A stretch of 45,392 nt of DNA from Woeseiaceae bacterium (GCA_013043165.1 JABDOQ010000026.1:1-45392); one strand, 5' to 3'; counted from the stretch's first letter, positions 24,373 through 33,062 are shown. The notes: generated from the sequence alone by a model not told the origin. Translations and numbers: made by a program.

Positions 24373-24765
24373 TTACAGTGCGGCAAGAACCCGCTGCAGC
24401 TTTTCCTTGACCTCGACAGCCAGCGGCGCCACACCTGGATCTTCGACCAGTGACAATACGCTTTGCGGATCCATAAAGTCTATATGGACTTTTCCTGCCG
24501 CGTCTTCGCGAACGAGTACGTTGCAGGGTAATAACAATCCAATATCTTCGACCGCTGTGATCGCCTGGTACGCAAGCGCAGGATTGCAGGCCCCGAGAAT
24601 TCGATACGGCGGCATGTCCTTGTCGAGTTTGACTTTCATCTTCGCCGCAACGTCGATATCCGACAGCACGCCGAATCCTTCTTTCTCGAGTTCCGCCGTG
24701 ACCGTCCTGATCGCGTCATCGAATGACAGGTTGACTGATTTACCAAATCCAAATGCAGAATTCAT
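24373..24765 (-). CDS. DUF302 domain protein
   Basis: 130 residues containing one DUF302 domain: the opening MNSAFGFGKSVNLSFDDAIR, then PPYRILGACNPALAYQAI and GLLLPCNVLVRED, the two conserved Cys positions of this family. DUF302 proteins are common next to sulfide- and metal-responsive ArsR regulators and in sulfur-oxidising bacteria; their role is unsettled. The start overlaps the ArsR stop by four bases (ATGA), so it is translated with its regulator. Confidence 0.8.
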   Translation of the reverse strand: MNSAFGFGKSVNLSFDDAIRTVTAELEKEGFGVLSDIDVAAKMKVKLDKDMPPYRILGACNPALAYQAITAVEDIGLLLPCNVLVREDAAGKVHIDFMDPQSVLSLVEDPGVAPLAVEVKEKLQRVLAAL

Positions 24766-25133
24766 GAGTGTTGTTCCTTATCTGCGCAAACGGCGCTCCC
24801 ACAGTAGATGTCATGCAAGAGTTGAATGACCCGGTCCGCCGGCCCGTCGGCCAGTGCATAGAAAATGGTCTGCGACTCTCGGCGCGTCTTCACCAAATCC
24901 TGTTGGCGCAGCCGAGCCAGTTGTTGCGAAAGCGCCGACTGACTCAGCGGAATGTTATCGTTGAGATCACTGACAGAGCGTTCACCTTCGGCCAGCATGC
25001 AGAGAATCATCAGGCGGCTCTCATTGCCGAGCGCCTTCATCAGGCTCGCAGCATCGGACGCATGGGCCTGCATCTGGCCGGCTGGCGGCAAGACAAGCGT
25101 TTGTTTTTCATGACGTTTTTCTTGAGGAGTCAT
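24762..25133 (-). CDS. ArsR-family regulator, likely persulfide sensor (BigR/SqrR-like)
   Basis: 123 residues. The winged helix shows ALGNESRLMILCMLAEGERS and PLSQSALSQQLARLRQQ. C45 lies in the ILCMLAEG segment and C111 in DIYCGSAVC, the pair that in BigR, SqrR and YgaV forms a polysulfide bridge. The metal-site ELCVCDL motif of ArsR/SmtB is absent, which also favours sulfur sensing. It heads the operon with DUF302 and the lipoprotein, and a strong inverted repeat covers its own promoter (25,168-25,204), pointing to autorepression released by sulfane sulfur. Sensor type is inferred from the Cys pair and not tested. Confidence 0.75.
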   Translation of the reverse strand: MTPQEKRHEKQTLVLPPAGQMQAHASDAASLMKALGNESRLMILCMLAEGERSVSDLNDNIPLSQSALSQQLARLRQQDLVKTRRESQTIFYALADGPADRVIQLLHDIYCGSAVCADKEQHS

Positions 25134-25167
25134 TGTCGCTACCCGCCTGTGTCCCTGTTATCCGGTC

Positions 25168-25204
25168 AATATAGATGATACTAATTTAGTTGTCCATAAA
25201 TTAG
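25168..25204 (-). promoter_or_regulatory. Promoter and operator of the ArsR operon
   Basis: The minus strand has -35 TGGACA (25,191-25,196), a 17-base spacer and -10 TATATT (25,168-25,173). CTAATTTA (25,181-25,188) and TAAATTAG (25,197-25,204) form a perfect 8-bp inverted repeat with an 8-base gap that encloses the -35 box, so bound repressor would block polymerase. Of the wider 339-base gap, 25,205-25,400 shows nothing clear; a TATAAT at 25,405-25,410 may serve the cytochrome gene. Confidence 0.65.
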
Positions 25205-25472
25205 CATTTACTACTTTATTGCCATGGTGGCCGGTCGGTGTGTATTCGTATTGCACGCCAGAGATGTCCGCACGACCTGTGCAGTAATGGCCATCGACCG
25301 ATAGCGAGCATCGAAGGTTTCGGCGTGGCGTGCCCGGTCGTTGCGCAGGCTGAAAGGTTGCTGACGCTGCCGCTCGAAACGCTCGCGCAAACACACTGAT
25401 GGGCTATAATCGCCGGCCATTGCCGCACAGCTGGTGCGGTCGAACCACGCAATCAAGCTCTGGAGCAGTAAG

Positions 25473-25985
25473 TTGAGTCGGGACCAGAAATTTTTCGATA
25501 TGTACTCTCTCGTCATTGGCGGCCTTGCCGCGGTCGCGCTGGCGATCCTCGTGCTGGCAATGAAGATGTCAGACTTGACGCAGGGCGTTTACACGCGTGA
25601 TGTCGGCGAGTATCAGGCCGCTGTTGCCGAGCGCATTCGCCCCGTCAGCCAGGTATACCTGCCCGGAGAGGAGCACAGCGCCGCGGTACCGGTAGTCAAA
25701 GCCGTGGCGGAGCCCGAACCGGTTGCAGCGGCGTTGACCGGCCCGCAGGTCTATAACTCGGCCTGCCTTGCCTGCCATGCCAGCGGCGCCGGCGGCGCGC
25801 CGGTTCTCGGTAATGTGGCGGCCTGGGCGCCGCGAATAGCCCAGGGCGTTGCCGTTCTGACAAAGCACGCCATCGAGGGTTACACGGGCTCGGCCGGCTA
25901 TATGCCTCCGAAAGGTGGCCGCATGGATCTCTCGGATGCCGAGATTGAGGACGCCGTCGAGTACATGGTGGGCCAGTCCCGGTAA
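25473..25985 (+). CDS. Cytochrome c5 family protein
   Basis: About 170 residues from TTG 25,473 (GGAG seven bases upstream), beginning LSRDQKFFDMYSLVIGGLAA. One N-terminal membrane anchor is followed by a Pro/Ala-rich linker of some 40 residues and a class I cytochrome c domain with the haem site CLACH and the axial Met in GYMPPKGG. It would be periplasmic and membrane-tethered, carrying single electrons, probably to a terminal oxidase or reductase. TATAAT at 25,405-25,410 is a possible -10. It is convergent with yifB, ending eight bases from its stop. Confidence 0.85.
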   Translation: MSRDQKFFDMYSLVIGGLAAVALAILVLAMKMSDLTQGVYTRDVGEYQAAVAERIRPVSQVYLPGEEHSAAVPVVKAVAEPEPVAAALTGPQVYNSACLACHASGAGGAPVLGNVAAWAPRIAQGVAVLTKHAIEGYTGSAGYMPPKGGRMDLSDAEIEDAVEYMVGQSR

Positions 25986-25993
25986 GCGGCCGC

Positions 25994-27496
25994 TCAGGGG
26001 CGCCGGTCCATACAACGCAGCGAAAGCGCCTCCGCGACGTGCGAGGGCCCTATTTTTCTCGCACGCGCCAGGTCGGCAATCGTTCGCGAGACCCGCAGTA
26101 CGCGTTGGTGCGCTCGTGCCGAGAGCTTGAACTGCTCGGCTGCATTCTCGAGCAGCGCCCAGCAGCGATCATCTGCGTCACAATGTTTCGCGAGCGGTTC
26201 GCCCTCCAGCCGCGCGTTGTTCGTACCCGAGCGTTGCAACTGCTCGCGCCAGGCGCTCTTTATTCGCGCGGCGACCGTTGCACTGCTTTCACCGTCCGCG
26301 TTGTCGCGTCGCAGAACCGCCGTCGACGGGCGCGCTACTTCGACATGCAGGTCAATGCGGTCGAGCAGCGGCCCTGAAACCTTGCCCCGGTAGCTTGCGA
26401 CGCGATCGCCGCTGCAGCGACAGTCCGCCTGGTCGTCGCCAAGATAGCCGCACGGACAGGGATTCATCGCGGCGATGAGTTGAAACTTCGCCGGGTATTC
26501 GGCCTGCCGTGCCGCGCGCGATATCGTAATCGCGCCGGTTTCCATCGGCTCGCGCAGCACCTCCAGAACACTGCGGTTGAATTCAGGCAACTCATCGAGA
26601 AACAGCACGCCGTTGTGGGCTCGCGACACTTCGCCCGGCCGCGGCCCCGATCCGCCACCCACCATTGCCGGGGCCGAAGCCGTGTGATGCGGCGCTCGAA
26701 ACGGCCGGCGGCGCCAGTCGGACAATACGAGAGGCTTGCCGAGCACTGAATCAATCGCCGCGGTTTCGAGCGCTTCGGCTTCACTCATTGAAGGCAGCAA
26801 TCCCGGCAGGCGCCGTGCCAGCATGCTCTTGCCAGTGCCGGGCGGTCCGACAAATAGCAGGTTGTGGCCGCCCGCGGCCGCGATCTCCAGCGCACGCTTG
26901 GCGTGCTGCTGGCCTTTTACGTCGATCAGGTCGTTCTGCGCCTGCGCCGGTTCAGCCGGCACGAGCCGTTCGAGTAGTTCGATTGGCGCTCGCCCGCCAA
27001 GGTGCGCCGTCACCTCTAGTAACGATGACGCCGCGTAGACATCCGCGCCCGCGAGCGACGCTTCGGCACGATTTTCTGCGGGTATCACGACGGCCCGGCC
27101 TGCTGCACGCGCTTTCAATACGGCCGGCAACATGCCGGGCACGCGCCGCAGCTCGCCGCTCAGAGCCAGTTCGCCGTAGAACTCGAGGTCGGCCAGCGCC
27201 GACTTTGGAAACTGTTTACGTGCCGCAAGGATGCCCAGTGCGATGGCAAGGTCGTATCGGCCGCCGGTCTTGCGCATGTCGGCGGGACCGAGGCTGATCG
27301 TGATGCGCTGCTGTGGGAAATCGAAGCCGGAACTCAGGAGCGCCCCGCGCACGCGGTCCTTGCTTTCGCGCACGGCCGTTTCCGCCATGCCGACAATCGT
27401 GAATGCCGGTAGCCCGCCCGAGAGAAACACCTCGATGGTCACGGGCGGCGCATCGATGCCGTATTGCGCACGGCAATGCAGAATGGCAAGACTCAC
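25994..27496 (-). CDS. comM: YifB/ComM family AAA+ ATPase (Mg-chelatase-like)
   Basis: 500 residues: an N-terminal Lon-like domain (PAFTIVGMAETAVRESKDRV), then an AAA+ module with Walker A GPPGTGKSML, Walker B-like GVLFLDELPEF and the NPCPCGY loop (ISRAARQAEYPAKF precedes it), and a C-terminal DLHVEVARP domain. ComM is a helicase that extends branch migration in natural transformation; many genomes without known competence also carry it as YifB. It stands alone on this strand. The name follows the characterised homologues. Confidence 0.85.
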   Translation of the reverse strand: MSLAILHCRAQYGIDAPPVTIEVFLSGGLPAFTIVGMAETAVRESKDRVRGALLSSGFDFPQQRITISLGPADMRKTGGRYDLAIALGILAARKQFPKSALADLEFYGELALSGELRRVPGMLPAVLKARAAGRAVVIPAENRAEASLAGADVYAASSLLEVTAHLGGRAPIELLERLVPAEPAQAQNDLIDVKGQQHAKRALEIAAAGGHNLLFVGPPGTGKSMLARRLPGLLPSMSEAEALETAAIDSVLGKPLVLSDWRRRPFRAPHHTASAPAMVGGGSGPRPGEVSRAHNGVLFLDELPEFNRSVLEVLREPMETGAITISRAARQAEYPAKFQLIAAMNPCPCGYLGDDQADCRCSGDRVASYRGKVSGPLLDRIDLHVEVARPSTAVLRRDNADGESSATVAARIKSAWREQLQRSGTNNARLEGEPLAKHCDADDRCWALLENAAEQFKLSARAHQRVLRVSRTIADLARARKIGPSHVAEALSLRCMDRRP

Positions 27497-27540
27497 TGCT
27501 GCGGCCCTCCGTGGCCACGATCGTTTCAGGAGGCGCGTAC

Positions 27541-27783
27541 CTACGCGTCCTTCTTTTCCAACTCCTCGAGCTGACTTTCAAGCGCTTCGAGCTTCTCTCT
27601 CGTCCTCGCGAGCACCGCTTCCTGCACCTCGAACTCCTCACGCGTGACGAGATCGAGCTTGCTCAACGACGCACGCAGGACGGAGCGAAAGTTGCTCTCC
27701 AACTCATTGCGCACCGACCGCAGTCCTTCTGGCATCGACTCCGCGAGTTTTCTTGCCAGGTTTTCAATGGATTCATCACTCAT
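27541..27783 (-). CDS. ubiK: UbiK, ubiquinone biosynthesis accessory factor
   Basis: 80 residues from ATG 27,783 (the longer frame upstream is not credible). MSDESIENLARKLAESMPEG opens a helical N-terminus and the C-terminal half is a coiled coil (EEFEVQEAVLARTREKLEAL, ending EELEKKDA), the BMFP architecture. UbiK binds UbiJ and helps the aerobic ubiquinone complex assemble with lipids; ubiJ is encoded at 44,025. It is divergent from the torF gene. Its coiled coil and length are typical. Confidence 0.85.
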   Translation of the reverse strand: MSDESIENLARKLAESMPEGLRSVRNELESNFRSVLRASLSKLDLVTREEFEVQEAVLARTREKLEALESQLEELEKKDA

Positions 27784-27888
27784 AGCGGCTTGATACCTGA
27801 CGGGGACGCAAAACACCAGTGGCATTCGACCGTCAACTCCCGAGTTTGGCGCCTTGCTCCCCAAAAAAGTGCACGGGCGCCAAATCAG

Positions 27889-27905
27889 CGCGCCGATTTG
27901 GTGCA
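27889..27905. promoter_or_regulatory. NtrC-like enhancer site
   Basis: The 17-mer CGCGCCGATTTGGTGCA matches the NtrC palindrome TGCACC-N5-GGTGCA at 10 of 12 defined positions. It lies about 70 bases upstream of a predicted sigma-54 promoter at 27,959, a normal enhancer distance. A wider inverted repeat (27,877-27,886 with 27,895-27,904) overlaps it. Confidence 0.5.
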
Positions 27906-27958
27906 GGCCCAACAGGGTGAATTTATTAATCCATTGATCACAAAGGTTTTTATCGAAG

Positions 27959-27975
27959 TTGGCATGTTATCTGCT
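27959..27975 (+). promoter_or_regulatory. Sigma-54 promoter of torF
   Basis: TTGGCATGTTATCTGCT carries GG (27,961-27,962) and GC (27,973-27,974) exactly 10 bases apart, as in the -24/-12 consensus. Transcription would start near 27,986, leaving a leader of about 45 bases before the torF ATG; the leader contains a small GGCC/GGCC hairpin. Confidence 0.6.
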
Positions 27976-28031
27976 CTATAGGAGGCGACTGCGGCCTTTA
28001 CGGCCATCTTTTAATTTGGGAGCAACAGGAA

Positions 28032-28730
28032 ATGAACAGGAAAAAAACGGCGTTTATCACAATCGCACTCTTATCCAGCGGAATGGCAAACGCCCAATGG
28101 TCCGCAAACTTGGGCTTTGCCAGCGACTACTTCTTCCGCGGCGTCTTTCAGGCACAGTCATCAGCCTTCGGCGGCATCGACTACGAACAGAACGGATTCT
28201 ACGCCGGCGTCTGGGCGGCGGACGTCGGCGATGGCCTGTCGGCCGGCTACACCGGCGATGACGCTGCCGGTCTCGAGGTCGACGGCTACTTCGGCTACGG
28301 CGGCGAGGTCGGCGACTTCAGTTACGGCATCGGTTATACCGGCTACTTCTACACAGAGGACTTTGACGACACCTACCAGGAGATTAACCTGAGCGGTGGT
28401 TACGGCATCGCAACCGTCGAGGTTGCCATCGGCCAGTACGAAAACTTCAGCGGCCCCACGCTGGACTACACCTACTACGCGCTGACGCTCGAGAAGAACG
28501 GTTTCTACGGCAAGTACGCCGGGATTGATTCGGAAGCCGAGATCGGCCCGGACGTCGACGGCCAGTACTTCGAGCTTGGCTACGGTGCGACCGTCGCGGA
28601 TATCGATCTTGGTGTGTACGTCCTTTTAAACGACAAGATGCTGAGCCTGCTCGAAGATAACGTCAGCGGCGCGCCGACGGATGGCACGTCAATTGTCTTC
28701 ACCATCGGCAAGAGCTTCGATTTGAATTGA
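28032..28730 (+). CDS. TorF family putative porin
   Basis: 232 residues with a signal peptide (MNRKKTAFITIALLSSGMA, cleaved before QWSANLG). The mature part is a beta barrel: alternating aromatic strands such as GFASDYFFRGVFQAQSSAFG and YGIGYTGYFYTEDFD, ending in IVFTIGKSFDLN with a near-terminal aromatic. It matches the TIGR02001-type outer-membrane family found before glnK-amtB in many gammaproteobacteria. It probably lets ammonium or small nitrogen compounds cross the outer membrane; that role is inferred from the neighbourhood. The sigma-54 promoter and NtrC-like site lie upstream, and a terminator follows it. Confidence 0.85.
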   Translation: MNRKKTAFITIALLSSGMANAQWSANLGFASDYFFRGVFQAQSSAFGGIDYEQNGFYAGVWAADVGDGLSAGYTGDDAAGLEVDGYFGYGGEVGDFSYGIGYTGYFYTEDFDDTYQEINLSGGYGIATVEVAIGQYENFSGPTLDYTYYALTLEKNGFYGKYAGIDSEAEIGPDVDGQYFELGYGATVADIDLGVYVLLNDKMLSLLEDNVSGAPTDGTSIVFTIGKSFDLN

Positions 28731-28738
28731 GGACCAAA

Positions 28739-28770
28739 CGGGACGGCCGCGAGGTCGTCCCGGTTTTTTT
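28739..28770 (+). terminator. Intrinsic terminator after torF
   Basis: CGGGACGGCC and GGTCGTCCCG form a 10-bp stem around GCGA (28,739-28,762), followed by seven T (28,764-28,770). It separates torF from glnK, so part of the mRNA would end here and glnK would be reached by read-through or by a promoter not identified. Confidence 0.9.
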
Positions 28771-28774
28771 ATAA

Positions 28775-29125
<351 letters not shown>

Positions 29126-29147
29126 CTGAAACACGGAGGATAATCTC

Positions 29148-30449
29148 GTGGAAGAAGCAACTCAGATTGCGGCGCAGGTCACTGAACTTTCGTACGCGCT
29201 CGATACTTTTTACTTTCTCGTCATGGGCGCGCTGGTCATGTGGATGGCCGCGGGTTTCACAATGCTCGAAGCCGGCCTCGTCCGCGCCAAGAACACGGCC
29301 GAGATCCTGACCAAGAACGTTGGTCTATATTCAATCGCCTGCATCATGTACATGCTCTGCGGCTACACGATCATGTACCCGGGCGACTTCACCGGTGGCG
29401 TGTTGCAGAGCATCACGACGCTCGGCAGCGGCCTGCTCGGCTCCAGCGACAACGCAGCCGCGGACGTCATCGCCAGCGGCGGCGATACCTACTATTCGAA
29501 CCTGTCAGACTTTTTCTTCCAGGTCGTTTTTGTGGCAACCGCGATGTCCATCGTCTCGGGTGCCGTTGCCGAACGCATGAAGCTCTGGTCGTTTTTTGCC
29601 TTCACGGTCGTGCTTACCGGGTTCATTTATCCCGTGCAGGGCTTCTGGAAATGGGGCAACGGCTGGCTTAATACGGACGCCGCGGGCGAGGCAGTCAGGT
29701 TTCTCGATTTCGCGGGCTCCGGGGTTGTGCATATGTGCGGCGCGGCGGCGGCTCTCGCCGGTGTCCTGCTTCTCGGGGCACGCAAAGGCAAGTACGGCAA
29801 GGGCGGGCAGATTAACGCCATTCCCGGTAGCAACCTGCCGCTGGCCGCGCTTGGTACGCTGATCCTGTGGCTCGGCTGGTTTGGCTTTAACGGCGGTTCC
29901 GAGCTCAAAGTCTCCGATGTCGGCGAAGCCAATGCGGTAGCACTCGTGTTCGTCAATACGAACATGGCGGCAGCCGGTGGACTCGTATTCGCCCTTCTGC
30001 TGTCACGATTCTGGTTCGGTAAGGCTGACCTGACCATGGCGCTTAATGGTGCGTTGGCGGGTCTCGTGGCCATAACGGCAGAGCCGCTGACTCCGGCGCC
30101 TATCCAGGCAACCATGATCGGCGCCGCGGGTGGCCTGCTTGTCGTGGCGTCCATCGTTACGCTCGACAAGCTGAAAATAGACGACCCGGTCGGTGCCATA
30201 TCGGTACATGGCGTCGTGGGAATCTGGGGCCTGCTCGCGGTTTGCTTCACGAACCCCGATGCGACGCTCAAGTGGCAGCTAATCGGCATCATCTCGATCT
30301 TCGCCTGGGTCTTCATTACGAGCTTCGTCGTCTGGTTCCTGCTCAAGCTGACCATTGGCATTCGCGTCTCGGAAGAAGACGAGTACGAGGGCGTCGATCT
30401 CAGCGAGTGCGGCCTCGAGGCTTATCCCGAGTTCGTGACGGCGGAATAG
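29148..30449 (+). CDS. amtB: Ammonium transporter AmtB
   Basis: 433 residues from a GTG with GGAGG upstream. Eleven transmembrane helices; the pore His pair lies in GSGVVHM and VHGVVGIWG, the usual twin-His positions. WFGFNGGSEL is the family signature. It takes up ammonium or ammonia at the inner membrane and is shut by unmodified GlnK. The C-terminal tail (EEDEYEGVDLSECGLEAYPE) is typical of the cytosolic region bound by PII. It is followed by a strong terminator at 30,555. Confidence 0.95.
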   Translation: MEEATQIAAQVTELSYALDTFYFLVMGALVMWMAAGFTMLEAGLVRAKNTAEILTKNVGLYSIACIMYMLCGYTIMYPGDFTGGVLQSITTLGSGLLGSSDNAAADVIASGGDTYYSNLSDFFFQVVFVATAMSIVSGAVAERMKLWSFFAFTVVLTGFIYPVQGFWKWGNGWLNTDAAGEAVRFLDFAGSGVVHMCGAAAALAGVLLLGARKGKYGKGGQINAIPGSNLPLAALGTLILWLGWFGFNGGSELKVSDVGEANAVALVFVNTNMAAAGGLVFALLLSRFWFGKADLTMALNGALAGLVAITAEPLTPAPIQATMIGAAGGLLVVASIVTLDKLKIDDPVGAISVHGVVGIWGLLAVCFTNPDATLKWQLIGIISIFAWVFITSFVVWFLLKLTIGIRVSEEDEYEGVDLSECGLEAYPEFVTAE

Positions 30450-30554
30450 TCCCCCCGGCAGCGTCGTCCGGCTTGTCATAATGAAAGTCGGCCGACGTTG
30501 CCACTCTTACTCGTTGGTTTGTAGCAATTCCCCTCTTAAGCAACGAGTTACTGA

Positions 30555-30579
30555 GCGGGCCGCAAGGCCCGCTTTTTTT
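30555..30579 (+). terminator. Intrinsic terminator after amtB
   Basis: GCGGGCC and GGCCCGC pair around GCAA (30,555-30,572) and are followed by seven T (30,573-30,579). It ends the nitrogen transcript. Confidence 0.95.
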
Positions 30580-30616
30580 CTGGCTGCCTGAACCCTGCGC
30601 AGTGCCCACAAACGAC

Positions 30617-30632
30617 TGTGATGACGATCACA
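30617..30632 (+). promoter_or_regulatory. CRP-like binding site upstream of DUF4124
   Basis: TGTGA-N6-TCACA is a perfect CRP half-site pair. A -10 candidate TTTAAT at 30,654-30,659 would put the start near 30,666 and the site centre near -41.5, the class II arrangement. The promoter hexamers are weak, which fits activator dependence. Confidence 0.55.
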
Positions 30633-30711
30633 ACAAGGCGGCTACAATAATGGTTTAATAGTCTACTATTCAGTGCCTTATGTCGGGCTCGTGAAGCCCT
30701 GGAAGGACGAC

Positions 30712-31182
30712 ATGTTGAAAGCTAAGCGATTTTTGATTGGGTTGGCCGCGGTTGTCATTACGCTCGCCGGTGGCGCATACGCTGCCGGGATCTACAAGTG
30801 GACCGATGCAGATGGCAACATTCACTACGAAGATCGACCATCGGGATCCGCGACGGAAACACGCATGGCACTGTCCTATAGTCGTACCGACCCCGGCTCC
30901 GTGCAAGCACAGAAGCAAGGCCTTGCTGACTCGGTAGCGGCCAGGCAGGAAGCAAGAGCCAAGGCTGACGAGGACGCGAAATCGGCTGCGGAAGAAGCCG
31001 CCAAAGCCGCCGACAAACAGAAGAAATGCGAAACCTACCGCGCACGACTTCAGACTTTTATTCAGTCGCGTCGACTCTATCGTCAGGATGAGAACGGTGA
31101 GCGCGTCTATCTCGACGAGACCGAAACGCAAACGGCACGTCAAAAAGTAGAGGAACTCATCGCGGAGCACTGCAGCTCCTGA
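30712..31182 (+). CDS. DUF4124 domain protein
   Basis: 156 residues from ATG 30,712 (GGAAGG upstream). A signal peptide (LKAKRFLIGLAAVVITLAG) leads into GIYKWTDADGNIHYEDRP, the short beta motif that defines DUF4124. The rest is Ala/Glu/Lys coiled coil (EEAAKAADKQKKCETYRARL) with two Cys. Periplasmic or envelope protein of unknown role; this combination is common in Gammaproteobacteria. It is 70 bases upstream of algZ on the same strand and behind a CRP-like site. Confidence 0.75.
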   Translation: MLKAKRFLIGLAAVVITLAGGAYAAGIYKWTDADGNIHYEDRPSGSATETRMALSYSRTDPGSVQAQKQGLADSVAARQEARAKADEDAKSAAEEAAKAADKQKKCETYRARLQTFIQSRRLYRQDENGERVYLDETETQTARQKVEELIAEHCSS

Positions 31183-31252
31183 TAGCGGCGACGACCGGGC
31201 GTCGCGCGGCCACTGGCGCTACAATGCCAGCAGCCGTCGAAGGAGCGCCCGC

Positions 31253-32314
31253 TTGACCGCAACACCCGAGCCTACTCACGAAGACACTCACGCCTACCTG
31301 CCGGACTTCTGTTCGGCCGGTACATTGTTCGTCATCGTGCTCGTTGCAGAACTCGTTGCGATCGTCCTGACGCTGGCTGCTCACGACGCAGAGCGGCAGT
31401 TCCTCATCGAACTGTCAAAGACCTCTTTCTTTATAATGTGGCTGGCGCTACTCGGTTCGGGCGTCATGTGCCTGCTGCGCGACAGCCTGGAAAAGACCGG
31501 CAAGACCCGCGCATTCGTCTTCAGCTTTGTTGTGCTCGAAGTCGTGTGCCTTGCGCTAGCCGAAGGTTCCTGGCAGCTGGTACGCATTTTTGGCTCATCG
31601 ACAATCATTAGTGATTCTCACCTGACGTTCCTGTTGCGAACTTTCGCGATCAGCTCGATTGTTATCGCACTGGCAATGCGCTATCTCTACGTTTCAAGTG
31701 AATGGCGCCGCAGCATCGTACTCGAGGCGCAGTCGCGTATTAGCGCGTTGCAGGCGCTGATACGCCCACACTTTCTTTTTAACAGCATGAATACAATCGC
31801 GGCACTGACTCGCAGCAATCCGTCGCAGGCTGAAGAAGCGGTGGAAGACCTGTCCGATCTGTTGCGGGCAACGATGGGCAGTCCGAAGGACCGTTCCTCG
31901 CTGAAGCAGGAGCTCGAGATCGCCGCGATATACCAGCGCATTGAAAAACTGCGGCTGGGCGATCGCCTCAACGTTCGCTGGCAGCTCAACGACCTGCCTA
32001 TGCGAGCTCGCATCCCGAACCTCACCATTCAGCCACTGTTGGAGAACGCCATTTACCACGGCATCGAGCTGTTGCCCGATGGTGGTGATGTCGTCGTTAA
32101 CGGCAAGCGCGATGGAAAATTTCTGGAAATCAGCATTTCCAACCCGGTTGCAGAGGGCAAGGCGCGTGACAAGATGGGAAACAAGATGGCAATGTCGAAC
32201 ATTCGCCAGCGCTTCGAAATCGCCTACGGCAGCAGGGGCTCCGTCGACGTCAATGACAGCGACGGTCACTTCGTGGTGACGCTGCGCTTTCCCGCCGATG
32301 AGGAGCCCAGTTGA
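31253..32314 (+). CDS. algZ: LytS-type sensor histidine kinase AlgZ/FimS
   Basis: 353 residues from TTG 31,253, with AAGGAG eight bases upstream. Four N-terminal membrane helices lead into a His_kinase domain: LIRPHFLFNSMNTIAAL with phospho-acceptor H173, then NLTIQPLLENAIYHGIE as the N box and a shortened ATP-binding region. Membrane kinase partner of AlgR; the pair controls alginate, motility and virulence in Pseudomonas, but the regulon here is unknown. It overlaps algR by four bases and is followed by haem genes, an order conserved in pseudomonads. Confidence 0.85.
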   Translation: MTATPEPTHEDTHAYLPDFCSAGTLFVIVLVAELVAIVLTLAAHDAERQFLIELSKTSFFIMWLALLGSGVMCLLRDSLEKTGKTRAFVFSFVVLEVVCLALAEGSWQLVRIFGSSTIISDSHLTFLLRTFAISSIVIALAMRYLYVSSEWRRSIVLEAQSRISALQALIRPHFLFNSMNTIAALTRSNPSQAEEAVEDLSDLLRATMGSPKDRSSLKQELEIAAIYQRIEKLRLGDRLNVRWQLNDLPMRARIPNLTIQPLLENAIYHGIELLPDGGDVVVNGKRDGKFLEISISNPVAEGKARDKMGNKMAMSNIRQRFEIAYGSRGSVDVNDSDGHFVVTLRFPADEEPS

Positions 32315-33057
32315 AGATCCTGATCGTTGACGATGAGAAACCGGCCCGCGATCGTCTGCGGCAAATCCTGCAGGACGAAGACGGTTTCGAGGTCGTGGCC
32401 GAAGCGGGAAACGGCCATGAAGCGATATCGCTTGCCGCCGAACTCGACCCCGATATCGTCTTGCTCGACATACGCATGCCCGGGCTCGACGGTATCGAGA
32501 CGGCGCGTCACCTGAACGCGCTCGAGCGGCCGCCCGCTGTGGTCTTTGCAACCGCTTACGACGAGTACGCGGTTGACGCGTTTGAAGCGCGTGCCATTGG
32601 CTATGTGTTGAAACCCGTGCGCCGCTCCCGACTTGTCGCGGCACTCGAGCACGCGTCGAAGCTCGCGGGCAATACGTTGCAGGAAGTCGCTTCGGACGCC
32701 CACATGGACACACAGCGACGCCATGTCTGCGCAAGGGTACACGGCGAACTGAAGCTGATCCCGATCACTGACGTCTGGTGCTTTCTCGCTGATCAGAAAT
32801 ACGTCCGCGTCGAGCACGACAACGGACAGGACCTTCTGGACGACTCGCTGAAATCGCTGGCCGATGAATTCAAGGCGCGGTTCGTGCGCATACACCGCTC
32901 CGCGTTGGTTGCGGTCGACAGAATCGAGAGAATCGAGAAGACGGCCGACGGCAGCACCCGCGCCGTGCTGCGCCACGGCTCGCATGTCGATGACAAAGAG
33001 CTGATAATCAGCCGCCGGCATGTTGCCGAAGTCCGTCGGCGTCTGAAAGAATCGTAG
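32311..33057 (+). CDS. algR: LytTR response regulator AlgR
   Basis: 248 residues from TTG 32,311. The receiver has the acidic pocket D7 and D8 (VDDEK) with phospho-acceptor D53 (LLDIRMPG) and the switch Lys in YVLKPV. The C-terminal half is a LytTR DNA-binding domain (DVWCFLADQKYVRVEHDNGQ, FKARFVRIHRSALVAVDRIE). It binds direct repeats in promoters. The start overlaps the algZ stop, so the two proteins are made together. Confidence 0.85.
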   Translation: MKILIVDDEKPARDRLRQILQDEDGFEVVAEAGNGHEAISLAAELDPDIVLLDIRMPGLDGIETARHLNALERPPAVVFATAYDEYAVDAFEARAIGYVLKPVRRSRLVAALEHASKLAGNTLQEVASDAHMDTQRRHVCARVHGELKLIPITDVWCFLADQKYVRVEHDNGQDLLDDSLKSLADEFKARFVRIHRSALVAVDRIERIEKTADGSTRAVLRHGSHVDDKELIISRRHVAEVRRRLKES

Positions 33058-33062
33058 GTCCT

